NCBI GenBank assembly: GCA_946184255.1
Contig: CAMHFA010000062.1
Coordinates: 1 to 6,749 of the forward strand
Source: an uncultured Bacteroidales bacterium
GTDB lineage: Bacteria; Bacteroidota; Bacteroidia; Bacteroidales; UBA932
Direction: 5' to 3'
DNA: 6,749 bases
Shown here: positions 1 through 6,749 of the stretch, in pieces
How positions within the stretch are numbered: the first letter of the stretch is position 1
Layout of the letters: each line of letters opens with the position of its first letter
Translations under genes and position numbers: made by a program
Notes under the pieces: generated by a model
Told to the model about the DNA's origin: nothing
The model's database searches: none
Seen by the model: only the letters and a program-made list of their open reading frames with translations

Positions 1-165
1 AACTACATCGAAGTCATAGAGAAAAGGCAGGGTCTTAAGGTAGCATGCCTTGAGGAAATAGCCTTCCGCAAAGGTTGGATAGACTCAGCAACCCTCAGGA
101 AGGTGGCCACTCCTATGGCCCGCAACCAGTATGGTGCCTATCTGATGAAACTTGCAGACGAATGA
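1..165 (+). CDS. rfbA: Glucose-1-phosphate thymidylyltransferase, C-terminal end (5' truncated)
   Basis: Only the last 54 residues are present; the reading frame is open to the left edge and ends at TGA 163-165. The visible part begins NYIEVIEKRQGLKVACLEEI and ends with an NQYGAYLMKL-like tail, which is the typical C-terminus of RfbA/RmlA. The family makes dTDP-glucose from dTTP and glucose-1-phosphate in the cytoplasm, the first step of dTDP-L-rhamnose synthesis. Family members are about 290 residues, so roughly four fifths of the gene, including the nucleotide-binding and catalytic parts, lies outside the window. The stop codon overlaps the rfbC start as ATGA, so the two genes are probably co-transcribed and translationally coupled. 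The family assignment rests on the conserved EKRQGLKVAC and downstream YG segments recalled from known RmlA proteins. Confidence 0.93.
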   Translation, partial: NYIEVIEKRQGLKVACLEEIAFRKGWIDSATLRKVATPMARNQYGAYLMKLADE

Positions 166-698
166 GAGTAATTGAAACCGGAATTGAAGGAGTGGTAATC
201 CTCGAACCCAGGGTTTTCGAGGACTCCAGGGGTTATTTCTTCGAGTCTTTCAACCAGGAAGAATTCGAGATCGCTGTCGGACAGGTAAACTTTGTACAGG
301 ACAATGAGAGTAAATCGTCCTACGGGGTTGTACGGGGCCTCCATTTCCAGAAAGGAGAATATGCCCAGGCAAAGCTTGTGAGAGTGGTGAAGGGCTCCGT
401 CCTGGACGTTGCAGTGGACATAAGGGAAGGTTCTCCAACCTTCGGGAAGCATGTTGCGGTCGAACTGACCGGGGAGAACCATCTCCAGCTTTTCCTTCCG
501 CGGGGAATGGCCCATGGTTTCAGCGTCCTCTCCGAAGAGGCCGTTTTCCAGTACAAGTGTGACAATTTCTACTGCCCGTCGGCAGAAGGTGCAATCGCCT
601 GGGACGATCCTGACATAGGAATAGACTGGCGTATCCCTCGGGATAAAGTGATCCTCTCCGCCAAAGACAGCAACCACCCCCGGCTATCCGAAATCTGA
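162..698 (+). CDS. rfbC: dTDP-4-dehydrorhamnose 3,5-epimerase
   Basis: A complete 178-residue protein, the usual length for RfbC/RmlC. It epimerises C3 and C5 of dTDP-4-keto-6-deoxy-glucose to give dTDP-4-keto-L-rhamnose, the third step of dTDP-L-rhamnose synthesis, and acts as a cytoplasmic cupin dimer. Visible family marks are the N-terminal DSRGYFFESF segment (21-30), VVRGLHFQ (56-63) with the expected catalytic His61, AKLVRVVKG (70-78), LPRGMAHGF (112-120) with His118, FQYK (129-132) with the expected acid Tyr131, and WDDPDIGIDW (147-156). Asp169 near the C-terminus fits the partner of the catalytic His. I chose the ATG at 162, not an in-frame ATG at 75: the first 29 codons from 75 lie inside rfbA and have no counterpart in the family, while the start at 162 gives the standard N-terminus and the ATGA overlap. 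There is no clear Shine-Dalgarno sequence. No rfbB or rfbD follows, so this is the last gene of its run. Confidence 0.96.
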   Translation: MRVIETGIEGVVILEPRVFEDSRGYFFESFNQEEFEIAVGQVNFVQDNESKSSYGVVRGLHFQKGEYAQAKLVRVVKGSVLDVAVDIREGSPTFGKHVAVELTGENHLQLFLPRGMAHGFSVLSEEAVFQYKCDNFYCPSAEGAIAWDDPDIGIDWRIPRDKVILSAKDSNHPRLSEI

Positions 699-702
699 GG
701 TA

Positions 703-2817
703 TCAGGAAATCTTGCTGTAATCCTTAACTGAATATTTATCCTTGCGCAACTCGGCCGCCAGGGAAGAATTGACCCTCTCCGACAGAGTAGGGTCGTTGG
801 CAAGGACATGCTCTGCATAGCTCCTGGCATCCGACAGGAGCTGGCCGTCATGGGCAAGGGAAGCGATGTTGAGAGCTATCGGAAGGCCGCTCTGCTGCGT
901 ACCCTCCAGATCCCCGGGACCGCGCATCTTCATGTCCTCCTCAGCAAGGTCGAATCCGTTTTCGGTAGCGCACATCAGTTCCAGGCGCCTCCGGGATTCC
1001 TTGCTGACCTTGTTGCCATGCATAAGGACGCAATAGGACTTTTCAGAGCCGCGGCCGACCCTCCCGCGCAATTGGTGAAGCTGCGCCAGTCCGAACCTCT
1101 CAGCATTCTCTATGACCATAATGGATGCGTTGGGGACATCAACCCCAACCTCGATCACAGTGGTTGATACCAAGATGTTCGCCCTTCCGGCGGCAAAGGC
1201 ATCCATGTTGAATTTCTTGACATCGCTGGTCTGCTGCCCGTGGACTATTGCGACCTTGTACCGGGGCATCGGGAAACGCCGGACGATCTCTTCATAACCG
1301 GCTTCGAGATTCTGGTAGTCCAACTTTTCACTCTCGAAGATCAAAGGGTATACTATGAACACCTGGCGGCCGTTGTCTATCTCCTTCCTGATGAAGTTGT
1401 ACATGGCGGGACGCTTTCCTTCCCCGATCAGCATGGTCTGGATAGGCTTCCTTCCGGGAGGCATTTCATCTATGACCGAGACATCCAGGTCACCATAGAA
1501 TGTCATTGCCAGGGTCCTTGGAATAGGAGTGGCGGTCATGACAAGGACATGGGGTGGAGACGCAGTGGCTCCTTTGGACCAAAGCTTCGACCTCTGGTCC
1601 ACACCGAACCTGTGCTGCTCATCTATTATGGCCAGCCCGAGATTCTTGAACTTCACATCGTCTTCGATAAGGGCATGGGTGCCTATTATTATCCCGACAG
1701 AGCCATCCTGAAGCCCTTCGTGTATCGGTCTGCGCTCTGCCTTGGTAGTCGATCCGATGAGAAGCTCGCAACGGACTCCTGTAGGGGCCAGGTACTTTGT
1801 GATGTTGGCATAGTGCTGCTGGGCAAGGACTTCGGTGGGTGCCATTATACAGGCCTGGTAGCCGTTGCCTACGGCTATTAAGGATGTCAGGACAGCCACC
1901 ATTGTCTTTCCGGACCCGACATCACCTTGGAGAAGGCGGTTCATCTGATGGCCGCTCATCATGTCTGACCTGATCTCCTTTATCACCCTCTTCTGGGCTC
2001 CTGTCAATTCGTAGGGAAGGGCATTGTAACATGCGTTGAAAGCGACACCAACCTTTGGCATCAGTATGCCGTTCTCAGCCCTGGAACGGACGTATTTCTG
2101 CTTCAGCAGGGACAACTGAAGGAGAAAGAGTTCCTCCCATTTGAGCCTGTACTGAGCCTTTGAAAGGGCTGTAGGATCGGATGGGAAATGGATGTTTCGG
2201 ACCGCGTATTTCAAAGGAACCAAGCCTTTCTCCTTGAGGATATATTCAGGAAGGGTTTCTTCGATGTCTCCGATGGCGAGGTCAATGGCCTCGGCCATCA
2301 GTTTGTTCATCACCTTCCCGGTCACTCCCCCGTTGCGAAGCTTGTCCGTGGAAGGATAGACTCCCGTCAGGGTTCCGGAGAAATTCTGTGCCCCTTCCGT
2401 AGGAGGATTGTCTATTTCGGGATGGACCATATTCATCTTCCCGTTGTAAACGCCAGGCTTCCCGAAGAAAAGGAAGATGCTCCCCGGTTTAAGGCGGTCG
2501 TAGGTATATTTGATTCCCTTGAAGAAGACAAGCTCCATCTCGCCGCTCAGGTCCCTGACCAGGACGCTGAGGCGCTGTTTGGCGCCCTTCCCCGTCAATT
2601 CGGAAGAAACGACCTGTGCAAGGATCTGGATATAGGCATTTCCTCCCCTTACATCAGCTATCTGGGTTACTGAACTTCTGTCGATATAGCGGAACGGATA
2701 AGTGTGCAACAGGTCCCCTACCGTGCTGACTTCAAGTTCAGTACGGAGAAGGGAAGCCCTTTTGGGCCCCACTCCGGGGAGGTACTGCACCTCCATATCC
2801 AATTTGCTCCGAATCAT
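703..2817 (-). CDS. recG: ATP-dependent DNA helicase RecG
   Basis: A 704-residue protein, close to the usual length of RecG (about 690-700). RecG is a superfamily 2 double-stranded DNA translocase that remodels stalled replication forks and branch-migrates Holliday junctions and R- or D-loops. Visible in order: an N-terminal helix-hairpin-like LPGVGPKRA (13-21); the wedge/OB-fold region (about 55-150); Walker A GDVGSGKT (298-305); MAPTEVLAQQH (325-335); the RecG-type motif II DEQHRFG (399-405); motif III MTATPIPRT (427-435); STTVIEVGVDVP (551-562); motif VI QLRGRVGRG (582-590); and the C-terminal MRGPGDLEGTQQSG (631-644), the RecG-specific translocation region. All key motifs are intact. The start at 2817 lies 3 nt after the stop of the S9 peptidase gene and has an AGG about 6 nt upstream; an internal Met at residue 8 is the only close alternative. 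It is the last gene of the - strand run and converges on rfbC. Confidence 0.97.
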   Translation of the reverse strand: MIRSKLDMEVQYLPGVGPKRASLLRTELEVSTVGDLLHTYPFRYIDRSSVTQIADVRGGNAYIQILAQVVSSELTGKGAKQRLSVLVRDLSGEMELVFFKGIKYTYDRLKPGSIFLFFGKPGVYNGKMNMVHPEIDNPPTEGAQNFSGTLTGVYPSTDKLRNGGVTGKVMNKLMAEAIDLAIGDIEETLPEYILKEKGLVPLKYAVRNIHFPSDPTALSKAQYRLKWEELFLLQLSLLKQKYVRSRAENGILMPKVGVAFNACYNALPYELTGAQKRVIKEIRSDMMSGHQMNRLLQGDVGSGKTMVAVLTSLIAVGNGYQACIMAPTEVLAQQHYANITKYLAPTGVRCELLIGSTTKAERRPIHEGLQDGSVGIIIGTHALIEDDVKFKNLGLAIIDEQHRFGVDQRSKLWSKGATASPPHVLVMTATPIPRTLAMTFYGDLDVSVIDEMPPGRKPIQTMLIGEGKRPAMYNFIRKEIDNGRQVFIVYPLIFESEKLDYQNLEAGYEEIVRRFPMPRYKVAIVHGQQTSDVKKFNMDAFAAGRANILVSTTVIEVGVDVPNASIMVIENAERFGLAQLHQLRGRVGRGSEKSYCVLMHGNKVSKESRRRLELMCATENGFDLAEEDMKMRGPGDLEGTQQSGLPIALNIASLAHDGQLLSDARSYAEHVLANDPTLSERVNSSLAAELRKDKYSVKDYSKIS

Positions 2818-2820
2818 TAT

Positions 2821-5127
2821 TTACCTGCACCAGCGGTCCAGCCAGTCGAAGTAGCTCCTGTGCCAGAACAAGGCATTCTGGGGCTGGAGGATCCAGTGGT
2901 TCTCTTCAGGGAAAACTATAAGCTTTGAGGGAACGCCCATCATCTGTGCGGCATTGAAGGCTGCCATACCCTGGTCGTAAGGGATGCGGAAGTCCATCAT
3001 GCCGTGGATGCAGAGTATCGGGGTGTGCCATTTTGTAACATTCACCGCAGGAGAATTGGAGTAATGGCGGACCGCCTTGGGAGCATTGCTCCAAGGGGAA
3101 CCGGCCTGCTGGATTCCACCGAAGGTCTTGCCATCGCCCCGAGGGCCCTGCTCTCCGGGAGCGAATGAATATTCTGTCAGACCTCCGTTGTCCCAGTTCG
3201 GGAACCACATCTCCTCGGTCTCGTAGTACATGTATTTCTCGTCGAATATACCGGCATGGGCTATGAAGCAGTCGTACACGTCGCCGTGGATTCCAGCCAT
3301 GTAATAGACGCTGAATCCGCCGTAAGAGGCTCCGCAACCTGCCAACTTGCCTACATAGGGCTCTTTCTTGAGCTCACGGGCCGCACTCAGGTAATCCTGC
3401 ATGTTGAGACCGATGTAGTCACCGCTGATCTGCTCGCACCATTCCTGACCGAATGCAGTTGTACCGCGACGGTTCGGAAGGATGACTATGTAGCCCTGGG
3501 AGGCCATAAGGCGGTAGTTCCACCTGTAGCTCCATCCCTGGCTGAGAGTTCCCTGGGGACCGCCCAGGAATATCTCCACAGCAGGATAAACCTTGGTTGA
3601 ATCGAACTTTGGAGGATAAAGGACCCAGGTCAGCATCTTCTTGCCGTCAACCGTGGTAATCCAGCGCTCCTCGATGCTGCATGGATCAAGCTGGCCGAGA
3701 ATATGGCCGTTTTCATCCGAAATACGCGAGAATGATCCATCCTCTTCGTTGACTGCAACGAGTTCCGTAGGAAATTCCATGGATGCATAGCTGGCGAGAA
3801 GGGTTCCATCCACGACAGCGAACGGGGAATTGAAATCGTACCAGGCATCTTCAGGAGTGATCCTTACCGGAATGACAGCGATGTCAAGCCTGTTTCCTTC
3901 TTCACTGAATGCACCTGCAACGGCATCCACCTTATAGATAGCCTTCAGTCCTTCGGTAAGGGATGCGAAATAGATAGTCCTGGAATCCGCAGCCCAGACC
4001 GGGCCTTCAGCATTGTATTTGAAGTCGGCAGTGAGTTCCCTGACACCTAGGATGCCGGGGATGGCAGTCTGTCCGTCACCACCCTGCTCTACTGCAGCCA
4101 GATCAGCGACCATCAGGCGAGTCTTGTCTGCCTCATAACCGTTGCGCGCCATGCTGATCCATGCGATATGCTTGCCGTCCGGGCTCCACACGGGATCAGT
4201 GTCGTAGCCTCCATCCATCTCGATGCGTACGGTCTCTCCGGTAATTATCTTGTAGATGTAGATTTCGGTGTCGGTAGAGAAAGCATATTCACGACCGGTG
4301 TCAACCTTCTTGCAGGAGTAGGCAACCATCTGCCCGTCCGGACTCCAGCAAAGCTGCTCAATTCCGCTGAAAGGCTCTATCGGGAGTTCGTATTTATCAG
4401 CTCCGGAATCAAGGATATTCAATGATTTGTCTTTCGTTATCTCAACTCCTTCTACAAGGGGGGCTACATAAGTCTGAGGACGCTCTGTCGTCCAGTGGTC
4501 CCAGTGCCGGTAGGCCAGGTCCTCGGTGACATAGGCCTTGGCCTTGTCAAGGGAAGGATCGAAATCCTTCGGAGTCTTGACTGCTCCGGGGACAGTGCTG
4601 GTGAAAAGGACCTGGGTCTGGTCGGGACTGAGCAGGAATTCCCCAACTCCCCCTTCAACATCACTTAGCTTTACCTTCTCTCCGAGGGCAGGCTTGCCGC
4701 CTTCTCCCTTGAATGCGGCCTTCCAGATCTGTCCTCCCTGAGTAAAGAAGATATGTCCGCCATCAAGACTCCAGCGGGCATTTCCTACGCTCTTACCCTC
4801 ACAGGTCAACTGAATCTTATCCCCGAAAACGAGGCTTCCATCCTCATTCCTGCCGACTACCTGGAGGAAAAGATTCCTGCAGGAGCGGTTCTCCTCGATG
4901 GAAGTATAACTGACTCCATAGAGGATCCATTTCCCATCCGGGGAAAGCTGTGGATCAGAGAGCCTTCCGAAAGAAAGAAGGGTCTCCGGAGTCATGGTCC
5001 CTTCAACGACTTGGATGTCGGAAGGTCCGATGAAAGCGGCACTGTTCTCCGCCTTTTTCTGTGAGCAACCCATAATCATCATCAGTGTAGCTGCCGCAAT
5101 GGCAAATCCGGTTGTTTTCATATTCAT
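2821..5127 (-). CDS. S9 family (prolyl oligopeptidase type) dipeptidyl-peptidase, DPP5-like lipoprotein
   Basis: A 768-residue serine peptidase. Known S9 enzymes of this kind remove dipeptides or cleave short peptides outside the cytoplasm, feeding amino acid uptake. Residues 1-20 form a lipoprotein signal peptide ending IMGC, so Cys21 is the likely lipidated residue. Then comes a long beta-propeller region (about 50-470) with WD40-like SPDG turns at 62-65, 262-265 and 315-318, followed by a C-terminal alpha/beta-hydrolase domain (about 490-768). The catalytic triad is visible: Ser601 in GASYGG (599-604), Asp712 in HGMMDFRIP (708-716) and His744 in FPEENHW (739-745). The C-terminal part, including FPEENHW, LQPQNALFWHR and FDWLDRW, closely resembles Porphyromonas DPP5 as I recall it, and substrate preference follows from that alone. 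The first ATG (5127) overlaps the WYL stop as ATGA; a second ATG two codons on (5121) gives a more typical signal peptide start and cannot be excluded. Stop TAA is 3 nt before recG. Confidence 0.93.
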   Translation of the reverse strand: MNMKTTGFAIAAATLMMIMGCSQKKAENSAAFIGPSDIQVVEGTMTPETLLSFGRLSDPQLSPDGKWILYGVSYTSIEENRSCRNLFLQVVGRNEDGSLVFGDKIQLTCEGKSVGNARWSLDGGHIFFTQGGQIWKAAFKGEGGKPALGEKVKLSDVEGGVGEFLLSPDQTQVLFTSTVPGAVKTPKDFDPSLDKAKAYVTEDLAYRHWDHWTTERPQTYVAPLVEGVEITKDKSLNILDSGADKYELPIEPFSGIEQLCWSPDGQMVAYSCKKVDTGREYAFSTDTEIYIYKIITGETVRIEMDGGYDTDPVWSPDGKHIAWISMARNGYEADKTRLMVADLAAVEQGGDGQTAIPGILGVRELTADFKYNAEGPVWAADSRTIYFASLTEGLKAIYKVDAVAGAFSEEGNRLDIAVIPVRITPEDAWYDFNSPFAVVDGTLLASYASMEFPTELVAVNEEDGSFSRISDENGHILGQLDPCSIEERWITTVDGKKMLTWVLYPPKFDSTKVYPAVEIFLGGPQGTLSQGWSYRWNYRLMASQGYIVILPNRRGTTAFGQEWCEQISGDYIGLNMQDYLSAARELKKEPYVGKLAGCGASYGGFSVYYMAGIHGDVYDCFIAHAGIFDEKYMYYETEEMWFPNWDNGGLTEYSFAPGEQGPRGDGKTFGGIQQAGSPWSNAPKAVRHYSNSPAVNVTKWHTPILCIHGMMDFRIPYDQGMAAFNAAQMMGVPSKLIVFPEENHWILQPQNALFWHRSYFDWLDRWCR
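2824..2828 (-). promoter_or_regulatory. Weak ribosome binding site for recG
   Basis: Read on the - strand the bases are GCAGG, 6 nt before the ATG at 2817. They lie within the last codons and stop codon of the S9 peptidase gene. The partial match to the anti-Shine-Dalgarno sequence supports the ATG at 2817 over the Met at residue 8. The match is short, so this is suggestive only. Confidence 0.35.
5065..5127 (-). other. Lipoprotein signal peptide and lipobox of the S9 peptidase
   Basis: The first 21 codons encode a short start with one Lys (residue 4), a hydrophobic stretch FAIAAATLMMIMG and then Cys21. The lipobox I-M-G-C (18-21) fits, although Met at the second position is less common than Ala, Ser or Val. 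The residues after Cys21 are S-Q-K-K, without the acidic cluster known to direct Bacteroidota lipoproteins to the cell surface, so a periplasm-facing anchor is the more likely inference. Confidence 0.8.
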
Positions 5128-6074
5128 TGATTATAATTCTCATATCCTTTTCCCAGAGCATCCCTGACGGAAGAACGGACCTCCTCCGGTTCGATGACTT
5201 CAACCCTTCCGGAGAGTCGGCAGAACTCCATTACAAGATCCCTGTCCGGAATGACTCTCATCCTGAAAATGACCTGTCCGTCATGATCCTTTCCTTCCTC
5301 GACCTGAGTATGGTGAAGCGGCAGGTCCCTGAGATACCTTGCCTCCCCTTCAGGCGCCTTGAAACGTATCGTCACACTCTTCTCCCCTTCCTTCGGGAAA
5401 AATACACCGAAACTCTCGCTGAACAATGCATCCACATCGAAGCCCCGGGGCATCTTGAAAGTCCTTTCAGTCTCTTCAAGGGAGACTATCCTGTCCAGAC
5501 CGTACACCCTCCATGCCCCCAGGTCCGAATTCGGGACCTCCTTTCCGCCCCTCAGCGCCCTTTCGTGGCAGAAGGCGACCAGATACCAACGGCGTCCGTT
5601 CTCCTTCAGTGCAAGGGGCTGGATGTGGAGTTTTTCGGAATATGTGGTACTGTACTTCCCGTAAACGATCTCCAGTTCGTGCCCCTCCTCCATCGCCTGC
5701 ATGATATTGGTCAGGTATTTCTGGCCGGAAGGAACCTCCTCGACACTTACCCTGCCGCTCAGCCGCCCTTTTCCAAGAGCCAGCAAGTTATTGACAGTAA
5801 ATGTATTGATAAGCCACCCGATGCTTTTTTCGTCATCCATGGCCTCTTCTCCGAAAGGAATATAGTAACGATTGGTCCTGCGGTCGCATTCGATCTCGAT
5901 TCCAAAGACATCGCTGACTGCAAGCCTGTGGTTGTTGAATGTCCTGCGGGGATAATCCTGGCCGAAGCGTCTCTCGTACCTTTCGGTTATCTCATGAAGG
6001 GAAAGCCCCCGGTCGCCGGCGGCACTGAGGTTCTGGATCAACCAGATGTATTTCCCTATAAGCTCAGAGACCAT
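5124..6074 (-). CDS. WYL-domain transcriptional regulator
   Basis: A 316-residue protein of the size and layout of bacterial WYL regulators. The N-terminal part (about 1-75) is predicted to be a winged helix-turn-helix DNA-binding domain, with the helix segment SLHEITERYERRF (25-37) and YPRRTFNNHR (41-50) as the likely recognition part. The WYL domain (about 120-205) carries HIQPLALKENGRRWYLVAF (150-168) with Trp163-Tyr164-Leu165 and YGLDRI (191-196). A C-terminal WCX-like extension follows (about 230-307), including RLSGRVEVIEPEEVR (286-300). WYL domains bind ligands, in some cases nucleic acid, and turn the attached domain on or off; known members act in DNA damage responses, defence islands and metabolism. 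The ligand and target here are unknown. The start overlaps the end of the glycosidase gene by 11 nt, and the stop overlaps the S9 peptidase start as ATGA, so it is embedded in the operon and has no promoter region of its own. No Shine-Dalgarno sequence is visible. Confidence 0.92.
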   Translation of the reverse strand: MVSELIGKYIWLIQNLSAAGDRGLSLHEITERYERRFGQDYPRRTFNNHRLAVSDVFGIEIECDRRTNRYYIPFGEEAMDDEKSIGWLINTFTVNNLLALGKGRLSGRVSVEEVPSGQKYLTNIMQAMEEGHELEIVYGKYSTTYSEKLHIQPLALKENGRRWYLVAFCHERALRGGKEVPNSDLGAWRVYGLDRIVSLEETERTFKMPRGFDVDALFSESFGVFFPKEGEKSVTIRFKAPEGEARYLRDLPLHHTQVEEGKDHDGQVIFRMRVIPDRDLVMEFCRLSGRVEVIEPEEVRSSVRDALGKGYENYNQ

Positions 6075-6749
6075 TGAAGATAATCTGGTGGTGATAGCCT
6101 GAGGCCTTTGTAACCGTAGTGTCCATCAGATGATATATGGGCTTGCCTTCTTCACTGAGGATGAGCGGTCCGTTGAAATACCTCGCCTTCCCTTGTTTAT
6201 TGTTATACTCATTAATGACAGGTTCCTGCCTGGGGGTATAGGAATAATCCAACTGAATCACGTCTCCTGTCTTAAGCTTCCCGAATGTCAGGAAACCATC
6301 TTTCCCTATCTGTGCCTGGACACTCTGGCCATTACGCTGCATACCGACTAAAACAGCCCAGTCAGGGATGTATAGCTTGACATTGACACCGCTACCCAAA
6401 AGGTTTTGGCTGACTCTGAGGACAACCGTCCCCTCGAAAGGATACTCGGTTTGAATCTCCAGTTCAAGACCCTCGGACGATAAGACAGAAGAACGTAAAG
6501 AAGTGACATAGAAAGTGTTTCCCTTCCTCATCCAGGAATATGTTGCAGCGGTTGCAAGGGCCTCTGCACCCTTCATCGAGCCTGGCCATACGGTCTCGTC
6601 GGAAACTACTGAAAGTTCTGGCCCCGTGGCCTCCCCGGGACAGGAATCGATACCAAAGCTGCCGTCGCTCCTCTGAGAGTGGCAAAGTGCATTGTAATAG
6701 ATCAGATGCGCATCCCTGTCGCGGAAATAATTGCTGTCCACTGCGTCAT
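6064..6749 (-). CDS. DUF1680/GH127-like glycoside hydrolase, C-terminal part (5' truncated)
   Basis: The frame is open from the right edge to TGA at 6064-6066, giving 227 visible residues. A GTG at 6741-6739 is an in-frame codon within the gene, not a real start. The visible part reads as the end of an (alpha/alpha)6-barrel followed by two beta-rich domains typical of DUF1680 proteins: an IYYNAL/SQRSDGSFG segment near the edge, a WPGSMKGAEALA helix, then LEIQTEYPFEGTVVLRV, VKLYIPDWA, GFLTFGKLKTGDVIQLDYSYTPR and YFNGPLILSEE. Characterised relatives are beta-L-arabinofuranosidases (GH127/GH146) that trim plant glycans, but the family is broad and the substrate cannot be read from this fragment. 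The cysteine pair that carries the nucleophile in GH127 appears replaced by Val-Trp-Pro-Gly at 6580-6591. It is the first visible gene of the - strand operon and overlaps the WYL start by 11 nt. A related six-hairpin glycosidase family is the main alternative. Confidence 0.62.
   Translation of the reverse strand, partial: DAVDSNYFRDRDAHLIYYNALCHSQRSDGSFGIDSCPGEATGPELSVVSDETVWPGSMKGAEALATAATYSWMRKGNTFYVTSLRSSVLSSEGLELEIQTEYPFEGTVVLRVSQNLLGSGVNVKLYIPDWAVLVGMQRNGQSVQAQIGKDGFLTFGKLKTGDVIQLDYSYTPRQEPVINEYNNKQGKARYFNGPLILSEEGKPIYHLMDTTVTKASGYHHQIIFNGL

Noticed and set aside
75..161. N-terminal extension of rfbC from an in-frame ATG at 75
   Set aside because: Those codons lie within rfbA in another frame, give a sequence without family likeness, and would make the protein longer than RfbC normally is.
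138..677. A 179-codon open frame on the - strand opposite rfbC
   Set aside because: It mirrors rfbC almost exactly, has no recognisable motif, and rfbC itself is well supported with catalytic residues and the correct length.
694..707. Possible bidirectional terminator hairpin between rfbC and recG
   Set aside because: The stem is only CTGA/TCAG plus one wobble pair around a GGTA loop, without a T-tract on either side, and much of the symmetry comes from the two facing TGA stop codons.
690..713. Direct repeat GAAATCT (690-696 and 707-713) across the rfbC/recG junction
   Set aside because: Seven bases repeated 17 nt apart is expected by chance, both copies are mostly coding, and nothing suggests an attachment or insertion site.
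1240..1881. A 213-codon open frame on the + strand inside recG
   Set aside because: It lies opposite the helicase core with intact motifs. The translation has no family resemblance and there is no start context.
5112..6077. A 321-codon open frame on the + strand spanning the whole WYL gene
   Set aside because: It is fully antisense to a gene with clear WYL motifs, its translation shows no family resemblance, and long antisense frames are common where codon bias suppresses stops on the opposite strand.
6464..6685. Small 73-codon frame on the - strand overlapping the glycosidase
   Set aside because: It sits in a different frame of the DUF1680-like coding region, has an arginine/serine-rich shadow composition and no motif.
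703..6749. A phage defence or other new system around the WYL regulator
   Set aside because: The neighbours are a glycosidase, a peptidase and housekeeping recG. No nuclease, toxin, reverse transcriptase, CRISPR, integrase or other mobile signature is present in the window.

Overview
The window is about 6.7 kb of almost gap-free bacterial coding sequence, most likely from a Bacteroidota (Bacteroidales-like) genome of roughly balanced GC. Three things suggest this: a lipoprotein S9 dipeptidyl-peptidase of the DPP5 type, a DUF1680/GH127-like glycosidase, and genes that mostly start without a clear Shine-Dalgarno sequence. No gene resolves the genus, so the taxonomic call is an inference.

Layout. 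On the + strand at the left edge is the 3' end of rfbA (glucose-1-phosphate thymidylyltransferase), joined by an ATGA stop/start overlap to a complete rfbC (dTDP-4-dehydrorhamnose 3,5-epimerase). These are steps 1 and 3 of dTDP-L-rhamnose synthesis, and rfbC is the last gene of that run. Everything from 703 to the right edge lies on the - strand. In order of transcription (right to left) it holds a 5'-truncated DUF1680/GH127-like protein, a WYL-domain regulator, a DPP5-like S9 peptidase lipoprotein and recG.

The four - strand genes are packed as a single transcription unit. The glycosidase and WYL genes overlap by 11 nt, the WYL and peptidase genes overlap by 4 nt (ATGA), and only 3 nt separate the peptidase from recG. 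No promoter for this unit is visible, so it must start beyond position 6749 or inside a coding region. The rfb and recG runs converge with 4 nt between their stop codons and no recognisable intrinsic terminator.

The products do not form an obvious single pathway: sugar-nucleotide synthesis on one side; glycan hydrolysis, ligand-responsive regulation, periplasmic peptide degradation and replication-fork repair on the other. I found no RNA gene, mobile element, CRISPR array, long repeat or convincing new multi-gene system. The points most worth a second look are the apparent loss of the catalytic cysteine pair in the GH127-like protein and the placement of a WYL regulator two genes upstream of recG in an overlapping operon.
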